Positions 15,861 through 25,081 of a stretch of DNA of 64,000 nucleotides are shown here, one piece after another. The position numbers were made by a program, and so were the translations under genes. Source of the DNA: M3007 sp046160625 (lineage in GTDB: Bacteria; Bacteroidota; Bacteroidia; Chitinophagales; Saprospiraceae); NCBI GenBank assembly GCA_046160625.1, contig JBJXGZ010000023.1, forward strand, positions 1 through 64,000, read 5' to 3'. The notes beneath the pieces were generated by a model. It saw nothing but the letters and a program-made list of their open reading frames with translations, was not told where the DNA came from and made no database searches. Each line of letters opens with the position of its first letter. The stretch's first letter is position 1.

Positions 15861-18584
15861 ATGAAAATCCACTTCTACCTGCGCTACGCCACAAAGTTTG
15901 GCGAATCCTTTTCGCTCTGTCTCCTAAATGGCGTCCGGCATCATCTCGAATACCTGAGCGATGACTTTTGTATCGCTAGTCTCGATATTGATGCATCGCA
16001 TTACAAGGATGGTCTGGCATATTCTTATGAATTTCATACAGCCAACGGACTCACCAAGCCCGAAGCCGACCCGCATCGCCGACTCGATTTTGTTGATTTG
16101 AATTCCCCAACGCTGGAGGTTTACGACTTTTTCAACCCCATGGGTTTGCTGGAAAATGTGTTCACGACACAGCCATTCCGCTCACGCGAGGTTTTGAGCG
16201 TTGAGAAAACTCCAACAAAGCATTCGCTAGCTAGGCATGTATTTCGGGTTAAAGCCCCGCTTTTAAAGGCTGATGAGGAAATCTGCCTGCTTGGGCACGG
16301 TAAAGCCCTCCGCAATTGGGACACCGCCGCGCCTATCCTGTTGAAAAACACGGGTGCCTGGTGGGAAACCCGCCTCGACCTTTCGGAAGAGGAATTTCCG
16401 TTGAGTTATAAATACGGTGTTTGGAATGCTCGAACAAACAAATTCCTGGGTTTTGAAGAAGGCGGAAACCGTCCGATTTACGCTGGCCAAAGTCTAGTGT
16501 CCAGTGTCCAACGTCCAAAATCTTTCCTCAACGACAATTTTGCGCGTCTGCCATTGCCCACCTGGAAAGGCGCGGGTGTAGCCATTCCGGTGTTCAGTTT
16601 GCGCAGTAAAAAAAGTTGGGGCGTAGGCGAATTCACCGACCTTCCACTGCTGGCAGATTGGTCAAAATCCGTAGGACTCAAACTCATCCAACTCCTGCCC
16701 ATCAATGACACCACGGCCACGCATACCTGGAAAGATTCTTACCCTTACGCGTCTGTTTCAGCCTTTGCATTGCATCCAATTTATGTGAATGTGGAAGCGG
16801 TAGCAGGGGAAAAATATGGCGCGATATTGAAACCTTTTTTGAAAAAACAAAAGGCGTTAAACGCATTGGAAACCGTTGATTACGAGGCTGTTTTGCAAAC
16901 CAAATGGGACATCCTTCGCCAACTATACGACCTGCAAAAAGCCGATTGGATTAAAGATGCGGATTATCAGGCTTACTATGAATCGAACAAACACTGGCTC
17001 GCGCCGTATGCCGTTTTTTGTTGGCTTCGAGATATAAACGGCACTTCAGATTTCAGCCAATGGAGCAAACATTCAAGGTTTAAACAGACTGAAATTGAAA
17101 AGCTGCTCGCCCCTCTCCATCCTGCTAATCCTGTCCATCCTGTCAAAAAAAACACAGCCAAGTCTGTCAACGACTCCGACCAAATCGGCCTGCATCTCTT
17201 CGTCCAGTGGCACTTGCACCTCCAACTAAAAGCCGCCGCCGACTACGCCCACGCCCACGGTCTTTCCCTGAAAGGCGACATCCCCATCGGCATCTACCGC
17301 TACTCCTGCGATGCCTGGGTAGCGCCGGATTTGTATGACATGAATGCTCAAGCGGGCGCACCACCTGATGATTTTGCCGAAAAAGGCCAAAACTGGGGCT
17401 TCCCGACTTACAATTGGGCTAAAATGAAAGCCGATGGTTTTGCCTGGTGGAAGCAGCGTTTTGAGCAAATGAGCCTGTATTTCGACGCCTTTCGTATTGA
17501 CCACATCCTTGGTTTTTTCCGCATCTGGAGCATTCCGATGGATGCAGTGGAGGGTATTTTGGGACAATTTATTCCGGCCATACCTGTCACAGAAGAGGAG
17601 TTTAGAAAAGCCGGCATTGGTTTTGATCACGAGCGTTTGTGCCGCCCTTACATTACGGAAGCGGTATTGGACGAGGTATTCGATAAAGATGCGGCTCAGG
17701 TGGCAGAGCAGTTTTTAGTAGCACGGCCCGATGGCCGTTACAGTTTCAAGCCGGAGTTTGACACGCAACGTGAAATAAAAGCCTGGATGAAAAGTCAGCC
17801 GCCGAACGATTTTCTCGGTCTGGTGCGGGATGGGCTGTATAGCCTCGTTTCCAATGTGATTTTATTAGAATCTCCGGGCGGTGGTTATGCCTTCCGCTTT
17901 GGTATTGAAAAAACTACCTCTTTCCAGCACCTTCCAGAAGGCATAAAAGCCGCGCTCAAAGCCTTGTATGTTGATTATTTCTACCGTCGACAAGATGATT
18001 TCTGGCAACGGGAAGCCATGGGAAAACTGCCCGCGCTAAAAGCCGCCACCCAAATGCTCATTTGCGGTGAAGACCTTGGCATGGTTCCCGGATGTGTCCC
18101 GGATGTGATGAAGGAACTCGGCATCCTCAGCCTCGAAATCCAGCGGATGCCCAAGGCGGCAGGCGCGACGTTCTTCCACCCAAAAGATGCTCCTTATCTC
18201 TCCGTGGTGACGCCCAGTACCCACGATATGAGCACTTTACGCGGCTGGTGGGAAGAAGACCGAGCGCTGACACAGCGTTTCTATAATGAAATGCTGCAAC
18301 GCTCTGGCGAAGCGCCCTACTTCTGCGAGGCATGGGTGAACAAGATTTTGCTTGAGCAACATTTCCATTCGCCTGCCATGTGGGCCATTTTCCAACTGCA
18401 AGACCTGCTGGGCATGGACGCAACACTCCGTCGCAAAAACCCGCACGACGAACGGATTAATATCCCTGCGAATCCGAAACATTATTGGCGTTATCGGGTG
18501 CATATTGAGTTGGAGGATTTGATGAAAGCGGAGGGGTTTAATAAAGAAATAAAGAAAATGGTTGTCGAAAGTGGACGGGGGTGA
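15861..18584 (+). CDS. malQ: 4-alpha-glucanotransferase with N-terminal starch-binding domains
   Basis: A 907-residue GH77 amylomaltase/disproportionating enzyme that transfers alpha-1,4-glucan segments between malto-oligosaccharides or glycogen. The N-terminal 230 residues form two CBM20-like domains, the DPE2-like layout found in Bacteroidota. The catalytic part shows GVGEFTDLPLLADW, FRIDHILGFFR (nucleophile Asp about 547), GEDLGMVP (acid/base Glu about 737) and TPSTHDMSTLRGWW. A short-period repeat is embedded at 17119-17152 and encodes HPANPVHPVKKN, probably a loop insertion. The ATG at 15861 gives a normal N-terminus for CBM20. Confidence 0.93.
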   Translation: MKIHFYLRYATKFGESFSLCLLNGVRHHLEYLSDDFCIASLDIDASHYKDGLAYSYEFHTANGLTKPEADPHRRLDFVDLNSPTLEVYDFFNPMGLLENVFTTQPFRSREVLSVEKTPTKHSLARHVFRVKAPLLKADEEICLLGHGKALRNWDTAAPILLKNTGAWWETRLDLSEEEFPLSYKYGVWNARTNKFLGFEEGGNRPIYAGQSLVSSVQRPKSFLNDNFARLPLPTWKGAGVAIPVFSLRSKKSWGVGEFTDLPLLADWSKSVGLKLIQLLPINDTTATHTWKDSYPYASVSAFALHPIYVNVEAVAGEKYGAILKPFLKKQKALNALETVDYEAVLQTKWDILRQLYDLQKADWIKDADYQAYYESNKHWLAPYAVFCWLRDINGTSDFSQWSKHSRFKQTEIEKLLAPLHPANPVHPVKKNTAKSVNDSDQIGLHLFVQWHLHLQLKAAADYAHAHGLSLKGDIPIGIYRYSCDAWVAPDLYDMNAQAGAPPDDFAEKGQNWGFPTYNWAKMKADGFAWWKQRFEQMSLYFDAFRIDHILGFFRIWSIPMDAVEGILGQFIPAIPVTEEEFRKAGIGFDHERLCRPYITEAVLDEVFDKDAAQVAEQFLVARPDGRYSFKPEFDTQREIKAWMKSQPPNDFLGLVRDGLYSLVSNVILLESPGGGYAFRFGIEKTTSFQHLPEGIKAALKALYVDYFYRRQDDFWQREAMGKLPALKAATQMLICGEDLGMVPGCVPDVMKELGILSLEIQRMPKAAGATFFHPKDAPYLSVVTPSTHDMSTLRGWWEEDRALTQRFYNEMLQRSGEAPYFCEAWVNKILLEQHFHSPAMWAIFQLQDLLGMDATLRRKNPHDERINIPANPKHYWRYRVHIELEDLMKAEGFNKEIKKMVVESGRG
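17119..17152 (+). repeat. In-frame ATCCTGTC repeat inside malQ
   Basis: Three 9-base units (ATCCTGCTA, ATCCTGTCC, ATCCTGTCA) are followed by an A-tract. The same words form the arms of the large inverted repeat at 34761-34836. Inside malQ the element is in frame and encodes HPANPVHPVKK. Confidence 0.7.
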
Positions 18585-18604
18585 AACAATGAAAATATCG
18601 TATC

Positions 18605-19186
18605 ATGAAAAAACTACTGCTCGTATGCCTAATCATCTATCCGTTTTCAATTTTTTCGCAATCTGTACCCAGATGTGTGGATAAATTTTTTGAGGGTTTT
18701 TATAATGGAGGACTAGTATTTGAAGCCGAATTGAGTAGGTTTGAATTTAATAGTTCGGAACCAATCTTATTGACTGCATACATTAGGAATAGCTCTAAAT
18801 CTGACACTAGTAACTCCGTTAGTTTGTTAATGCTTGCTGATGGTGGTGGCTACAATTTTTCTTTAATCAATATGAATAGTGGAGTTGTAGAAACAATTTC
18901 GGACCAAGAATTAGGTGGCTTTAAGATAGAATTGAATTTTTTGCAAAAAATTATTGCGCCAGGGGAGCGAGTGAAAGCTTTTACGATTGATTTGAGCGAG
19001 TTTACAATAAAGAAACCGCTTTTTCCTATGAGTAATTTGCACGGACTAACAGCAGTCTATACTGCGGAGTTTCCACAACCCGTCCCCAGATATGTTTCAT
19101 TAGGGAAAGGGCATTATCAATTCATTTGGTACGCCCATTGTTATGGCAAAATAATGTGTATGCCGCTATTTTTTGAAATCAAGTAA
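18605..19186 (+). CDS. Secreted orphan protein, AT-rich
   Basis: A 193-residue protein with a signal peptide (MKKLLLVCLIIYPFSIFSQS). The mature part is predicted beta-rich; the segment FEFNSSEPILLTAYIRNSSKSD recalls immunoglobulin-like BsuPI/DUF-type folds, but I cannot assign a family. It starts 20 bases after malQ, and its base composition is more AT-rich than its neighbours. Function unknown. Confidence 0.65.
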   Translation: MKKLLLVCLIIYPFSIFSQSVPRCVDKFFEGFYNGGLVFEAELSRFEFNSSEPILLTAYIRNSSKSDTSNSVSLLMLADGGGYNFSLINMNSGVVETISDQELGGFKIELNFLQKIIAPGERVKAFTIDLSEFTIKKPLFPMSNLHGLTAVYTAEFPQPVPRYVSLGKGHYQFIWYAHCYGKIMCMPLFFEIK

Positions 19187-19196
19187 CCCCATCCTT

Positions 19197-20015
19197 GTGA
19201 CCTTCCGCTTCCACCAACCCAGCTTCCCACTCAATCTCGCAGTAGAAAACATCATATTCTACGAAGGCTATTCCCCGCCGCACCAAAAGGAGCGCCTGCT
19301 GCCCGACGGTGGAATAGATCTGGTGATTGACCTGACGCAAGTGCCTAAGAATCTGTACGATAACGAGGATTTCGGGCGCTACACTACCTTCAAAAAATCC
19401 TGGATTTCGGGCTTCCGGCGAGCGTTTATCACCATTGATGCGGGGCAAAATTCGAGCATGATGGTTGTGCGTTTTCGGGCGGGGGCGGCAAATTTTCTGT
19501 TCAAATTTCCCTTGACCGAACTCGCCGATTCCGTGGTGGAAATGGATACGATTTGGGGCAGCGATTTCCTTCATTTGCGGGAACACTTGCTAGAACAGCC
19601 GACGCCGGAAGCAAAAATCACGGCATTAGAAAGCTGGCTGCTCCGCCATTTGCAACCTGAATCAGCGCCTCACCCCGTGGTAGGTTACGCGCTTGAGCGC
19701 ATTCACCAAAGCCCGCAATTGCTCACCATCGCCGACATACAAGCGAAGACAGGTTTTAGCAACAAGCACTTTATCCATCTTTTTGAAAAACACGTCGGCA
19801 CTGCCCCCAAAACGTACCTGCGAACCATCAAATTCCAGCGGGTGTTGGCCGAAATAGAAAAGGCGAAAAAAATCAATTGGAATGACCTCGTGTATAGTTG
19901 TGGCTACTATGATCAGGCACATTTTATCAAGGAATTCCGGCATTTTTCGGGGTTGAATCCAAGGGCTTATCTGGCGGAGCGCGGGGAGTATTTGAATTAT
20001 ATCCCGGTGAAATAA
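19197..20015 (+). CDS. AraC-family transcriptional regulator
   Basis: A 272-residue regulator. The N-terminal domain (QPSFPLNLAVENIIFYEGY ... RLLPDGGIDLVIDL) is of the DUF6597 sensor type often found in Bacteroidota AraC proteins. A C-terminal double helix-turn-helix occupies about the last 95 residues (IADIQAKTGFSNKHFIHLFEKHVGTAPKTYLR; VYSCGYYDQAHFIKEFRHFSGLNPRAY). No ATG is available. GTG at 19197 gives a family-like N-terminus and a 10-base gap to the previous stop; TTG at 19173 is the alternative and would overlap that stop. Regulon unknown. Confidence 0.85.
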   Translation: MTFRFHQPSFPLNLAVENIIFYEGYSPPHQKERLLPDGGIDLVIDLTQVPKNLYDNEDFGRYTTFKKSWISGFRRAFITIDAGQNSSMMVVRFRAGAANFLFKFPLTELADSVVEMDTIWGSDFLHLREHLLEQPTPEAKITALESWLLRHLQPESAPHPVVGYALERIHQSPQLLTIADIQAKTGFSNKHFIHLFEKHVGTAPKTYLRTIKFQRVLAEIEKAKKINWNDLVYSCGYYDQAHFIKEFRHFSGLNPRAYLAERGEYLNYIPVK

Positions 20016-20018
20016 CCT

Positions 20019-20051
20019 ACCCGTCCTACGGCTTGAAGCCGTAGGACGGGT
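20019..20051. repeat. Perfect GC-rich palindrome after AraC gene
   Basis: A 16-base arm and its complement around a single G (centre GGCTTGAAGCC) start three bases after the AraC stop. No T-run follows, so it looks more like a REP-type palindrome than a standard intrinsic terminator. Confidence 0.75.
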
Positions 20052-20097
20052 GAGCAGCGAGGTAATTTTTTTACAATACAGCCACCTGCACACCACC

Positions 20098-20105
20098 TAC
20101 TTTTG
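20098..20105 (+). promoter_or_regulatory. -7 element for the TolB-like gene
   Basis: TACTTTTG followed by CCCC ends 17 bases before the ATG at 20123. It matches the Bacteroidota consensus and predicts a very short leader. Confidence 0.6.
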
Positions 20106-20122
20106 CCCCAAAATAAAACTTT

Positions 20123-21088
20123 ATGTTTAAAAATATTTTGCTACTCGTTGGTTTTGGAGTATTCATTTGCTTGGGCTGTTCAAAAAAAATGAATACCCAA
20201 AAGACTTTTCAAAACCTGAAAATCGCCTGCAACATCCTGGAAACCAGGGACAATGGCTATTATGAAGTCTATGTGATGAACATTGATGGCACTGCAAAAA
20301 CCAATGTGACCCGCCACCCCGACGTGGCTTGGACCTATCAGGCTTGGGACGACAAACTCTTTTTTATTTCTGACCGTGATACCTGTGCTCGTTGCTATTT
20401 CCTGTACGAATCCGATGCCGATGGGAACTATCTTCGGAAAATTAGCGACCTACAACTCGAAGATTCGTGGATGGACACTCGCCACAACGGGAAGGAATTC
20501 ATAGTGTCAGGGCGAATTGGCAAAATGATTCGTCACCAGTTGTATTTGATCAATTCAAAAAGTGGCAGTTTCCGGCAAATCACCACCGATACAACGGCCA
20601 TTTATTCCGATCCCTGTTTTTCACCCAATGGCAAACAAATCGTGTACCGCCACAAAAAAAATCGCCGCGACCGTTACGAAAAAGCCGAACTCTGGATAAT
20701 GAATACAGATGGCACAGGTTTGCCTCGTCAACTCACGCATTATCCGCCAAGCGATACCACGGCAAAATGGCACGATTATCACGCCGGGCCACCCCATTGG
20801 AATGCACAGGCCGGGTTTATTACTTACCAGTCATTACAGGGAGGGAAATACAGCATTTACGCCATCACACCAGATGGAAAACAGAATTTCAAATTGGCCG
20901 ATTTCCCGCTTGAAGCCGGTTGGCATGATTGGAGTCCCGACGGCAAGTGGCTGGCAATGGATATGTTCGACCACGAACAAACCCAGTTCGACATCTGGCT
21001 CTGGAACAGAAAAACCAAAGAACTCCGGCAATTGACCAACTCGCAAAAGTTTGAGCAATCGCCCGTTTTTGTACAGAAAAAACATTGA
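20123..21088 (+). CDS. TolB-like beta-propeller lipoprotein
   Basis: A 321-residue protein with a lipoprotein signal (FICLGCSKK, Cys about residue 19). Several PD40/WD40-like blades follow: MNIDGTAKTNVTRHPDVAW, SDPCFSPNGKQIVYRH, ITPDGKQNFKLADFP, HDWSPDGKWLAMDM. It resembles the propeller part of TolB without the N-terminal TolB domain. It is probably periplasmic and membrane-anchored; the ligand is unknown. The next gene starts 18 bases later and is probably co-transcribed. Confidence 0.82.
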   Translation: MFKNILLLVGFGVFICLGCSKKMNTQKTFQNLKIACNILETRDNGYYEVYVMNIDGTAKTNVTRHPDVAWTYQAWDDKLFFISDRDTCARCYFLYESDADGNYLRKISDLQLEDSWMDTRHNGKEFIVSGRIGKMIRHQLYLINSKSGSFRQITTDTTAIYSDPCFSPNGKQIVYRHKKNRRDRYEKAELWIMNTDGTGLPRQLTHYPPSDTTAKWHDYHAGPPHWNAQAGFITYQSLQGGKYSIYAITPDGKQNFKLADFPLEAGWHDWSPDGKWLAMDMFDHEQTQFDIWLWNRKTKELRQLTNSQKFEQSPVFVQKKH

Positions 21089-21106
21089 CATCTAAACTTA
21101 AAAGCT

Positions 21107-21658
21107 ATGGATCAAGCAGAATTCACCAGGATCGAAAACCTCCAAAAAAACACCGGAAAAAACCTTGAGGAGTGGGAAAAAATTGCGCTCGCAAGTGGCT
21201 TCCAAAAGCACGGTGAAATCCTTCAGTTTCTGAAAGAGACACATCAATTAGGGCATGGATACGCTAATTTCATTGTACATAAATCCTTTGCCACGGATGC
21301 CGGCTCTTCCGACGACAAAAGCCAACTCATTGAAAACCAGTACAAAGGCAAAGAGAATCTCCGTCCATTTTATGAGACCCTCATGGCGGAGATATTGAAG
21401 ATTGGTCCTGATATTGAGATTGCGCCAAAAAATGCCTCGGTCAGCCTGCGCCGCAAAAAACAGTTTTGTCTTCTCGAACCGAAAACCAAAACCCGGCTGG
21501 AAGTGGGCATGAACATGAAGAACATTTCTGCTTCGGGCAAACTCGAAACCAATCCGCCTGGAGGTATGTGTACACACAAAATCCGTGTGGAAAAAGCGGA
21601 GGACATTGATTCCGAACTGTTTGGGTGGATCCGTGAGGCGTATAGCCAGGCGGGCTAA
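21107..21658 (+). CDS. DUF4287/DUF5655 domain protein
   Basis: A 183-residue cytoplasmic protein. The N-terminal half (TGKNLEEWEKIALASGFQKHGEILQFLKETHQLGHGYANFIV) matches the DUF4287 pattern. The C-terminal half (FYETLMAEILKIGPDIEIAPKNASVSLRRKKQFCLLEP) matches DUF5655, a predicted nuclease-like or DNA-associated fold. Molecular function is not established. Its stop overlaps the convergent yfiH stop by 4 bases. Confidence 0.8.
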   Translation: MDQAEFTRIENLQKNTGKNLEEWEKIALASGFQKHGEILQFLKETHQLGHGYANFIVHKSFATDAGSSDDKSQLIENQYKGKENLRPFYETLMAEILKIGPDIEIAPKNASVSLRRKKQFCLLEPKTKTRLEVGMNMKNISASGKLETNPPGGMCTHKIRVEKAEDIDSELFGWIREAYSQAG

Positions 21659-22392
21659 CGCAGCCCGATGACGCCCATTCCACGACCCGTCACGCCCTTG
21701 TCTTTTCGATGCGAGAAAAAGTCGGCAGAGTGCCGCATGGTGCAGTAAGGTGAGATTTCAATTTGTGTTTCAGGTATACCAAACGCATGCAATTGCGCGG
21801 CGTTGGCTTTTTTCAAATCCACAAAAAACTTGCTCCGCTGAGCATCGAAGCGTTTGAACGGCTCGGCGAATGCTGCGGCTACCTCGTCGCCAACCTCGAA
21901 GGAACACTCGTCAATACAAGCGCCGATATATGCAAAGCAATCCTCCCCGCTTGTCCCGAAGGCTTTTTGCATGAAAACCAAGGTTTTAGCCACGATTTCT
22001 GTTACAGTACCGCGCCACCCCGCGTGTATGGCGGCCACTGCCTGTTGCCGTGCATCGTAGACCAAAATCGGGGTGCAATCCGCCACCGAAACCGCCAGCA
22101 AAATACCCGGCACATTCGTCACCAAGGCATCGAAACCCTCGCTACCGCCCGGTTCAGTGACGAGTCGGATTTGGTCGCCATGAACCTGTTTTGACCATGC
22201 CATTTTCACGGGTTGAAACCCAAGCTCGGCGCAAAAACGACGACGGTTTTCGGCCACGTTGGCAGGGTCGTCGTTGGTGCTTTTTCCAAGATTCAGCGAT
22301 TGATATGGAGCCGGACTAACCCCGCCATACCGGGTGCTTTGCGCCGCAGCGAGTTTCGGGAATTGCTCAAAAATTGAGGGTCGTATCGTCAT
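21655..22392 (-). CDS. YfiH-type purine nucleoside phosphorylase (laccase-domain protein)
   Basis: About 246 residues starting at MTIRPSIFEQF. Family motifs are visible: the metal-site His in WSKQVHGDQI, SVADCTPILVYD and AAIHAGWRGTVTEIV. Members (YfiH/YlmD/LACC1) phosphorylyse purine nucleosides; YfiH has also been linked to peptidoglycan editing. The frame is open to an ATG at 22515, but that adds a stretch not found in the family, so the internal ATG is preferred. The 295-base gap up to the permease gene holds no recognised element. Confidence 0.9.
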   Translation of the reverse strand: MTIRPSIFEQFPKLAAAQSTRYGGVSPAPYQSLNLGKSTNDDPANVAENRRRFCAELGFQPVKMAWSKQVHGDQIRLVTEPGGSEGFDALVTNVPGILLAVSVADCTPILVYDARQQAVAAIHAGWRGTVTEIVAKTLVFMQKAFGTSGEDCFAYIGACIDECSFEVGDEVAAAFAEPFKRFDAQRSKFFVDLKKANAAQLHAFGIPETQIEISPYCTMRHSADFFSHRKDKGVTGRGMGVIGLR

Positions 22393-22687
22393 TACCAAAA
22401 TGTCACCGCTACGCGGTTTGTTTTTGAAACTTAAGGTCAATAACCTATTAAAAACCAGATAAAAAAATGCTCTTAAAGTAAGAAAAGCAAGGAAGAAATG
22501 TTTTGCAACCCTCAACTTTCTAAAGCTCCCAACATTTTAAACCCTCCAAAGTGTGCTTTTTATCGAATTTTAAAAACCTTGTCTCTATTAGCAGAAAAAA
22601 GCGATACACCCTGCGCTACTTTTGGATCGCCAACTACTTGTCTGGTCTCCCTAAATATCCCAATATCATAATATCAAATCCAACGCA

Positions 22688-23926
22688 ATGCCCTTTTCAG
22701 AAATACTCAGCATGGCTTTCAAGAACATCCGAGCCAACATGTTACGCTCGGTGCTCACCTTGCTTATCATTGCTTTCGGCATCATGGCATTGGTGGGAAT
22801 CTTGACAGCCATTGACGCCATTGCGTACTCACTCAGCGACAATCTTTCAAACCTTGGAGCAAACTCTTTCAGTATCGAGCGGAAGTGGAACGAAGTGAGA
22901 AGCAACCGCAGAGGCAAACAGCAAAAACCGGCCGGACCTGTAACTTACAAGCAGTCCATTGAGTTTAAAGAACGCTTTGAATTCCCTGCAAAAGTCGCTG
23001 TTGGCTGCTATGGAACGGGAAATGCAACCGTAAAATTTGGGGAAGAAAAAACCAATCCGAATGTTATTTTCAATGGCGCGGACGAAAATTTTATGGATGT
23101 GAAAGGGGTGGACATTGCACTTGGGCGCAATTTTTCAAAAATAGAAGTCGAAGGCGGCGCGCCTGTAGCAGTCATCGGATCAGACATAGTGAAGATGCTT
23201 TTTAATGGGAAAAACGAAAAAGCGCTTGATCAAATCATCACCGTGAACGCGAATCGTTACCGGGTGGTAGGCGTAATGGCGACCAAAGGTTCTTCCATGA
23301 ATGAATCTAGCGACCGCAAGGTATACGCCCCACTGGTGAACGTGAAAGCCCTTTTTGGTGGAGATGACAGGGATTATTTTTTAATGGTGGCAGTACATAG
23401 CGCGAACGACATGGACGCGGCCCAGTCTGAAGCCACCGGCCTTTTTCGCCAAATTCGTGGCCTGCGCCCCGGCGAAGAAGATGATTTCAAACTCTTTGCG
23501 AGCGATGGCATTGTAGCCATCCTGAAAGAAAACACCGTGACACTGCGCCTTGCCGCCGTCGCTATCGGCCTGATGACCCTGCTAGGTGCAGCCATTGGCC
23601 TGATGAACATTATGCTGGTAAGTGTGACGGAGCGCACCCGCGAAATCGGCATTACCAAAGCCCTGGGTGCTACTCGTCGAAGCATCATGCTTCAATTTCT
23701 GACCGAGGCCATCACGATTTGCCAAATCGGCGGCTTGGTGGGCATTTTCCTCGGTATTCTTATCGGCAATATTATGACCCTCATTCTTGGTGGCAACTTC
23801 TTAATACCCTGGGCTTGGATGTTGCTTGGTTTCACGCTTTGCATGGTCGTAGGAATAGTTTCGGGTTTTTATCCCGCCATGAAAGCGGCGCGACTGGATC
23901 CTATTGAGTCGTTGCGCTATGAATGA
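22688..23926 (+). CDS. MacB/FtsX-type ABC transporter permease
   Basis: A 412-residue inner-membrane protein. TM1 lies at about residues 20-42 (LRSVLTLLIIAFGIMALVGI), a periplasmic MacB_PCD domain at about 50-270, and three C-terminal TM segments form the FtsX domain (LAAVAIGLMTLLGAAIGLMNIMLV ... ERTREIGITKALGATRR). The mechanotransmission type exports peptides, lipids or antibiotics with an ATPase and often a membrane-fusion protein. No ATPase is encoded next to it, so the partner must be elsewhere. Confidence 0.9.
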   Translation: MPFSEILSMAFKNIRANMLRSVLTLLIIAFGIMALVGILTAIDAIAYSLSDNLSNLGANSFSIERKWNEVRSNRRGKQQKPAGPVTYKQSIEFKERFEFPAKVAVGCYGTGNATVKFGEEKTNPNVIFNGADENFMDVKGVDIALGRNFSKIEVEGGAPVAVIGSDIVKMLFNGKNEKALDQIITVNANRYRVVGVMATKGSSMNESSDRKVYAPLVNVKALFGGDDRDYFLMVAVHSANDMDAAQSEATGLFRQIRGLRPGEEDDFKLFASDGIVAILKENTVTLRLAAVAIGLMTLLGAAIGLMNIMLVSVTERTREIGITKALGATRRSIMLQFLTEAITICQIGGLVGIFLGILIGNIMTLILGGNFLIPWAWMLLGFTLCMVVGIVSGFYPAMKAARLDPIESLRYE

Positions 23927-23927
23927 T

Positions 23928-24016
23928 AACGATGAACTATGAACTATAAACGATGAACGTTGAGAATGGACCGTTCATCGTTTTAGTTCATCGTTCATCG
24001 TTCATAGGTCATCGTT
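23928..24016. repeat. GATGAAC-type inverted repeat between permease and kinase
   Basis: The gap is filled by repeated ACGATGAAC/AACTATGAAC words (23928-23959) and their reverse complements (CGTTCATCG, AGTTCATCG; 23972-24016). They form an imperfect stem of 20 or more pairs that ends 8 bases before the kinase start. It could be a terminator/attenuator between the two genes. Confidence 0.6.
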
Positions 24017-24024
24017 AGAAAAAA

Positions 24025-25050
24025 ATGCTTCAAAAACTTCTCTCTGGTCGTGGCCGCCTGATTACTCACTTTGCTTCATGGGCTTTGGTGACGCTGGTCA
24101 CGTTCTACCTGCTTTCGGGCATGCGTCCGCTGGGGGAGGCACTTGGGCGGACGGTGATGTTTGTCATTTTTCCGATGGTGCTTTTTTACACCAATGCGCG
24201 CGTGCTGACCAATCGCTTTTTTGAAGCGCAGAAATATGGGCAGTGGGCAATTTTAGCCATTGCGCTTTGGTTGGGAATGGCTGCGCTGAGGGTTTGGACG
24301 GAATTGGCGATATTTGGAGGAAACATATTAAGCAACCAGGTCAGAACGGTGGGTGATGGTACGCAAATGTTTCTCGTGACGGCATTGATCTATTTTGCTT
24401 TGATGATTTTCAGCGGTTTGTACCAATTGTTGGAAAATCGCCGCGAATTGGAAGAACGCCACGCTGAAGCGCAATTGAATTACCTGAAAGCCCAAATTAA
24501 CCCCCATTTTCTTTTCAACACGCTGAACAATATCTACGCCGCAGCCACGCTTCAGCACCCGAAGACTGCCCAAATGGTGCTTCGTCTCAGCCATCTGCTG
24601 CGCTACGTCACCTACGACGGTCAACACAATCAAGTGCCCCTGTCGAAAGAAATTGAGCAAATACGGGCCTACATCGAACTATTCCAGTTGAAGGCCGAAA
24701 GCCCTTTGCCAATTACGCTGGAGATAGAAGGCGATACCGCGAATCGCCAGATTGAGCCTTTGCTGTTGCTGCCTTTTGTTGAAAATGCGCTGAAACATGG
24801 AGATTTGGAGACAAATCCCGATGGTTTTCTGCACATTTTGCTGCGCAACGAGTCTAAGGAATTCACGTTTTTGATAAAAAACTCTTTTGACCCTGACAAT
24901 CAACAAAAGGACGAACTGGGTGGAGTGGGATTGGAAAATATCCGGCAAAGACTGGAACTGAATCATCGAGGTCGGCACATATTTGAAACCAAGGCTGAAT
25001 CAAATGCTTTTTCTGCAAAATTGATCCTCTCTAATGACGCAATGACCTAA
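24025..25050 (+). CDS. LytS/YehU-type sensor histidine kinase
   Basis: A 341-residue kinase with four hydrophobic segments in the first 140 residues. The His_kinase motif INPHFLFNTLNNIYAAA follows (phospho-acceptor His about 161). The ATPase region has LLLPFVENALKHG and GGVGLENIRQRLEL. It is paired with the LytTR response regulator 31 bases downstream and would phosphorylate it. The signal is unknown; the sensor is membrane-embedded without a periplasmic domain. Confidence 0.92.
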   Translation: MLQKLLSGRGRLITHFASWALVTLVTFYLLSGMRPLGEALGRTVMFVIFPMVLFYTNARVLTNRFFEAQKYGQWAILAIALWLGMAALRVWTELAIFGGNILSNQVRTVGDGTQMFLVTALIYFALMIFSGLYQLLENRRELEERHAEAQLNYLKAQINPHFLFNTLNNIYAAATLQHPKTAQMVLRLSHLLRYVTYDGQHNQVPLSKEIEQIRAYIELFQLKAESPLPITLEIEGDTANRQIEPLLLLPFVENALKHGDLETNPDGFLHILLRNESKEFTFLIKNSFDPDNQQKDELGGVGLENIRQRLELNHRGRHIFETKAESNAFSAKLILSNDAMT

Positions 25051-25075
25051 TGACGTGTAATGACGCAAAGACCTA
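25034..25075 (+). repeat. Small direct repeats between kinase and regulator
   Basis: Two copies of a TAATGACGCAAxGACCTAA word lie at the end of the kinase gene and in the 31-base gap. The kinase stop codon falls in the first copy, which looks like a local duplication. Confidence 0.45.
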
Positions 25076-25081
25076 AGCTCT

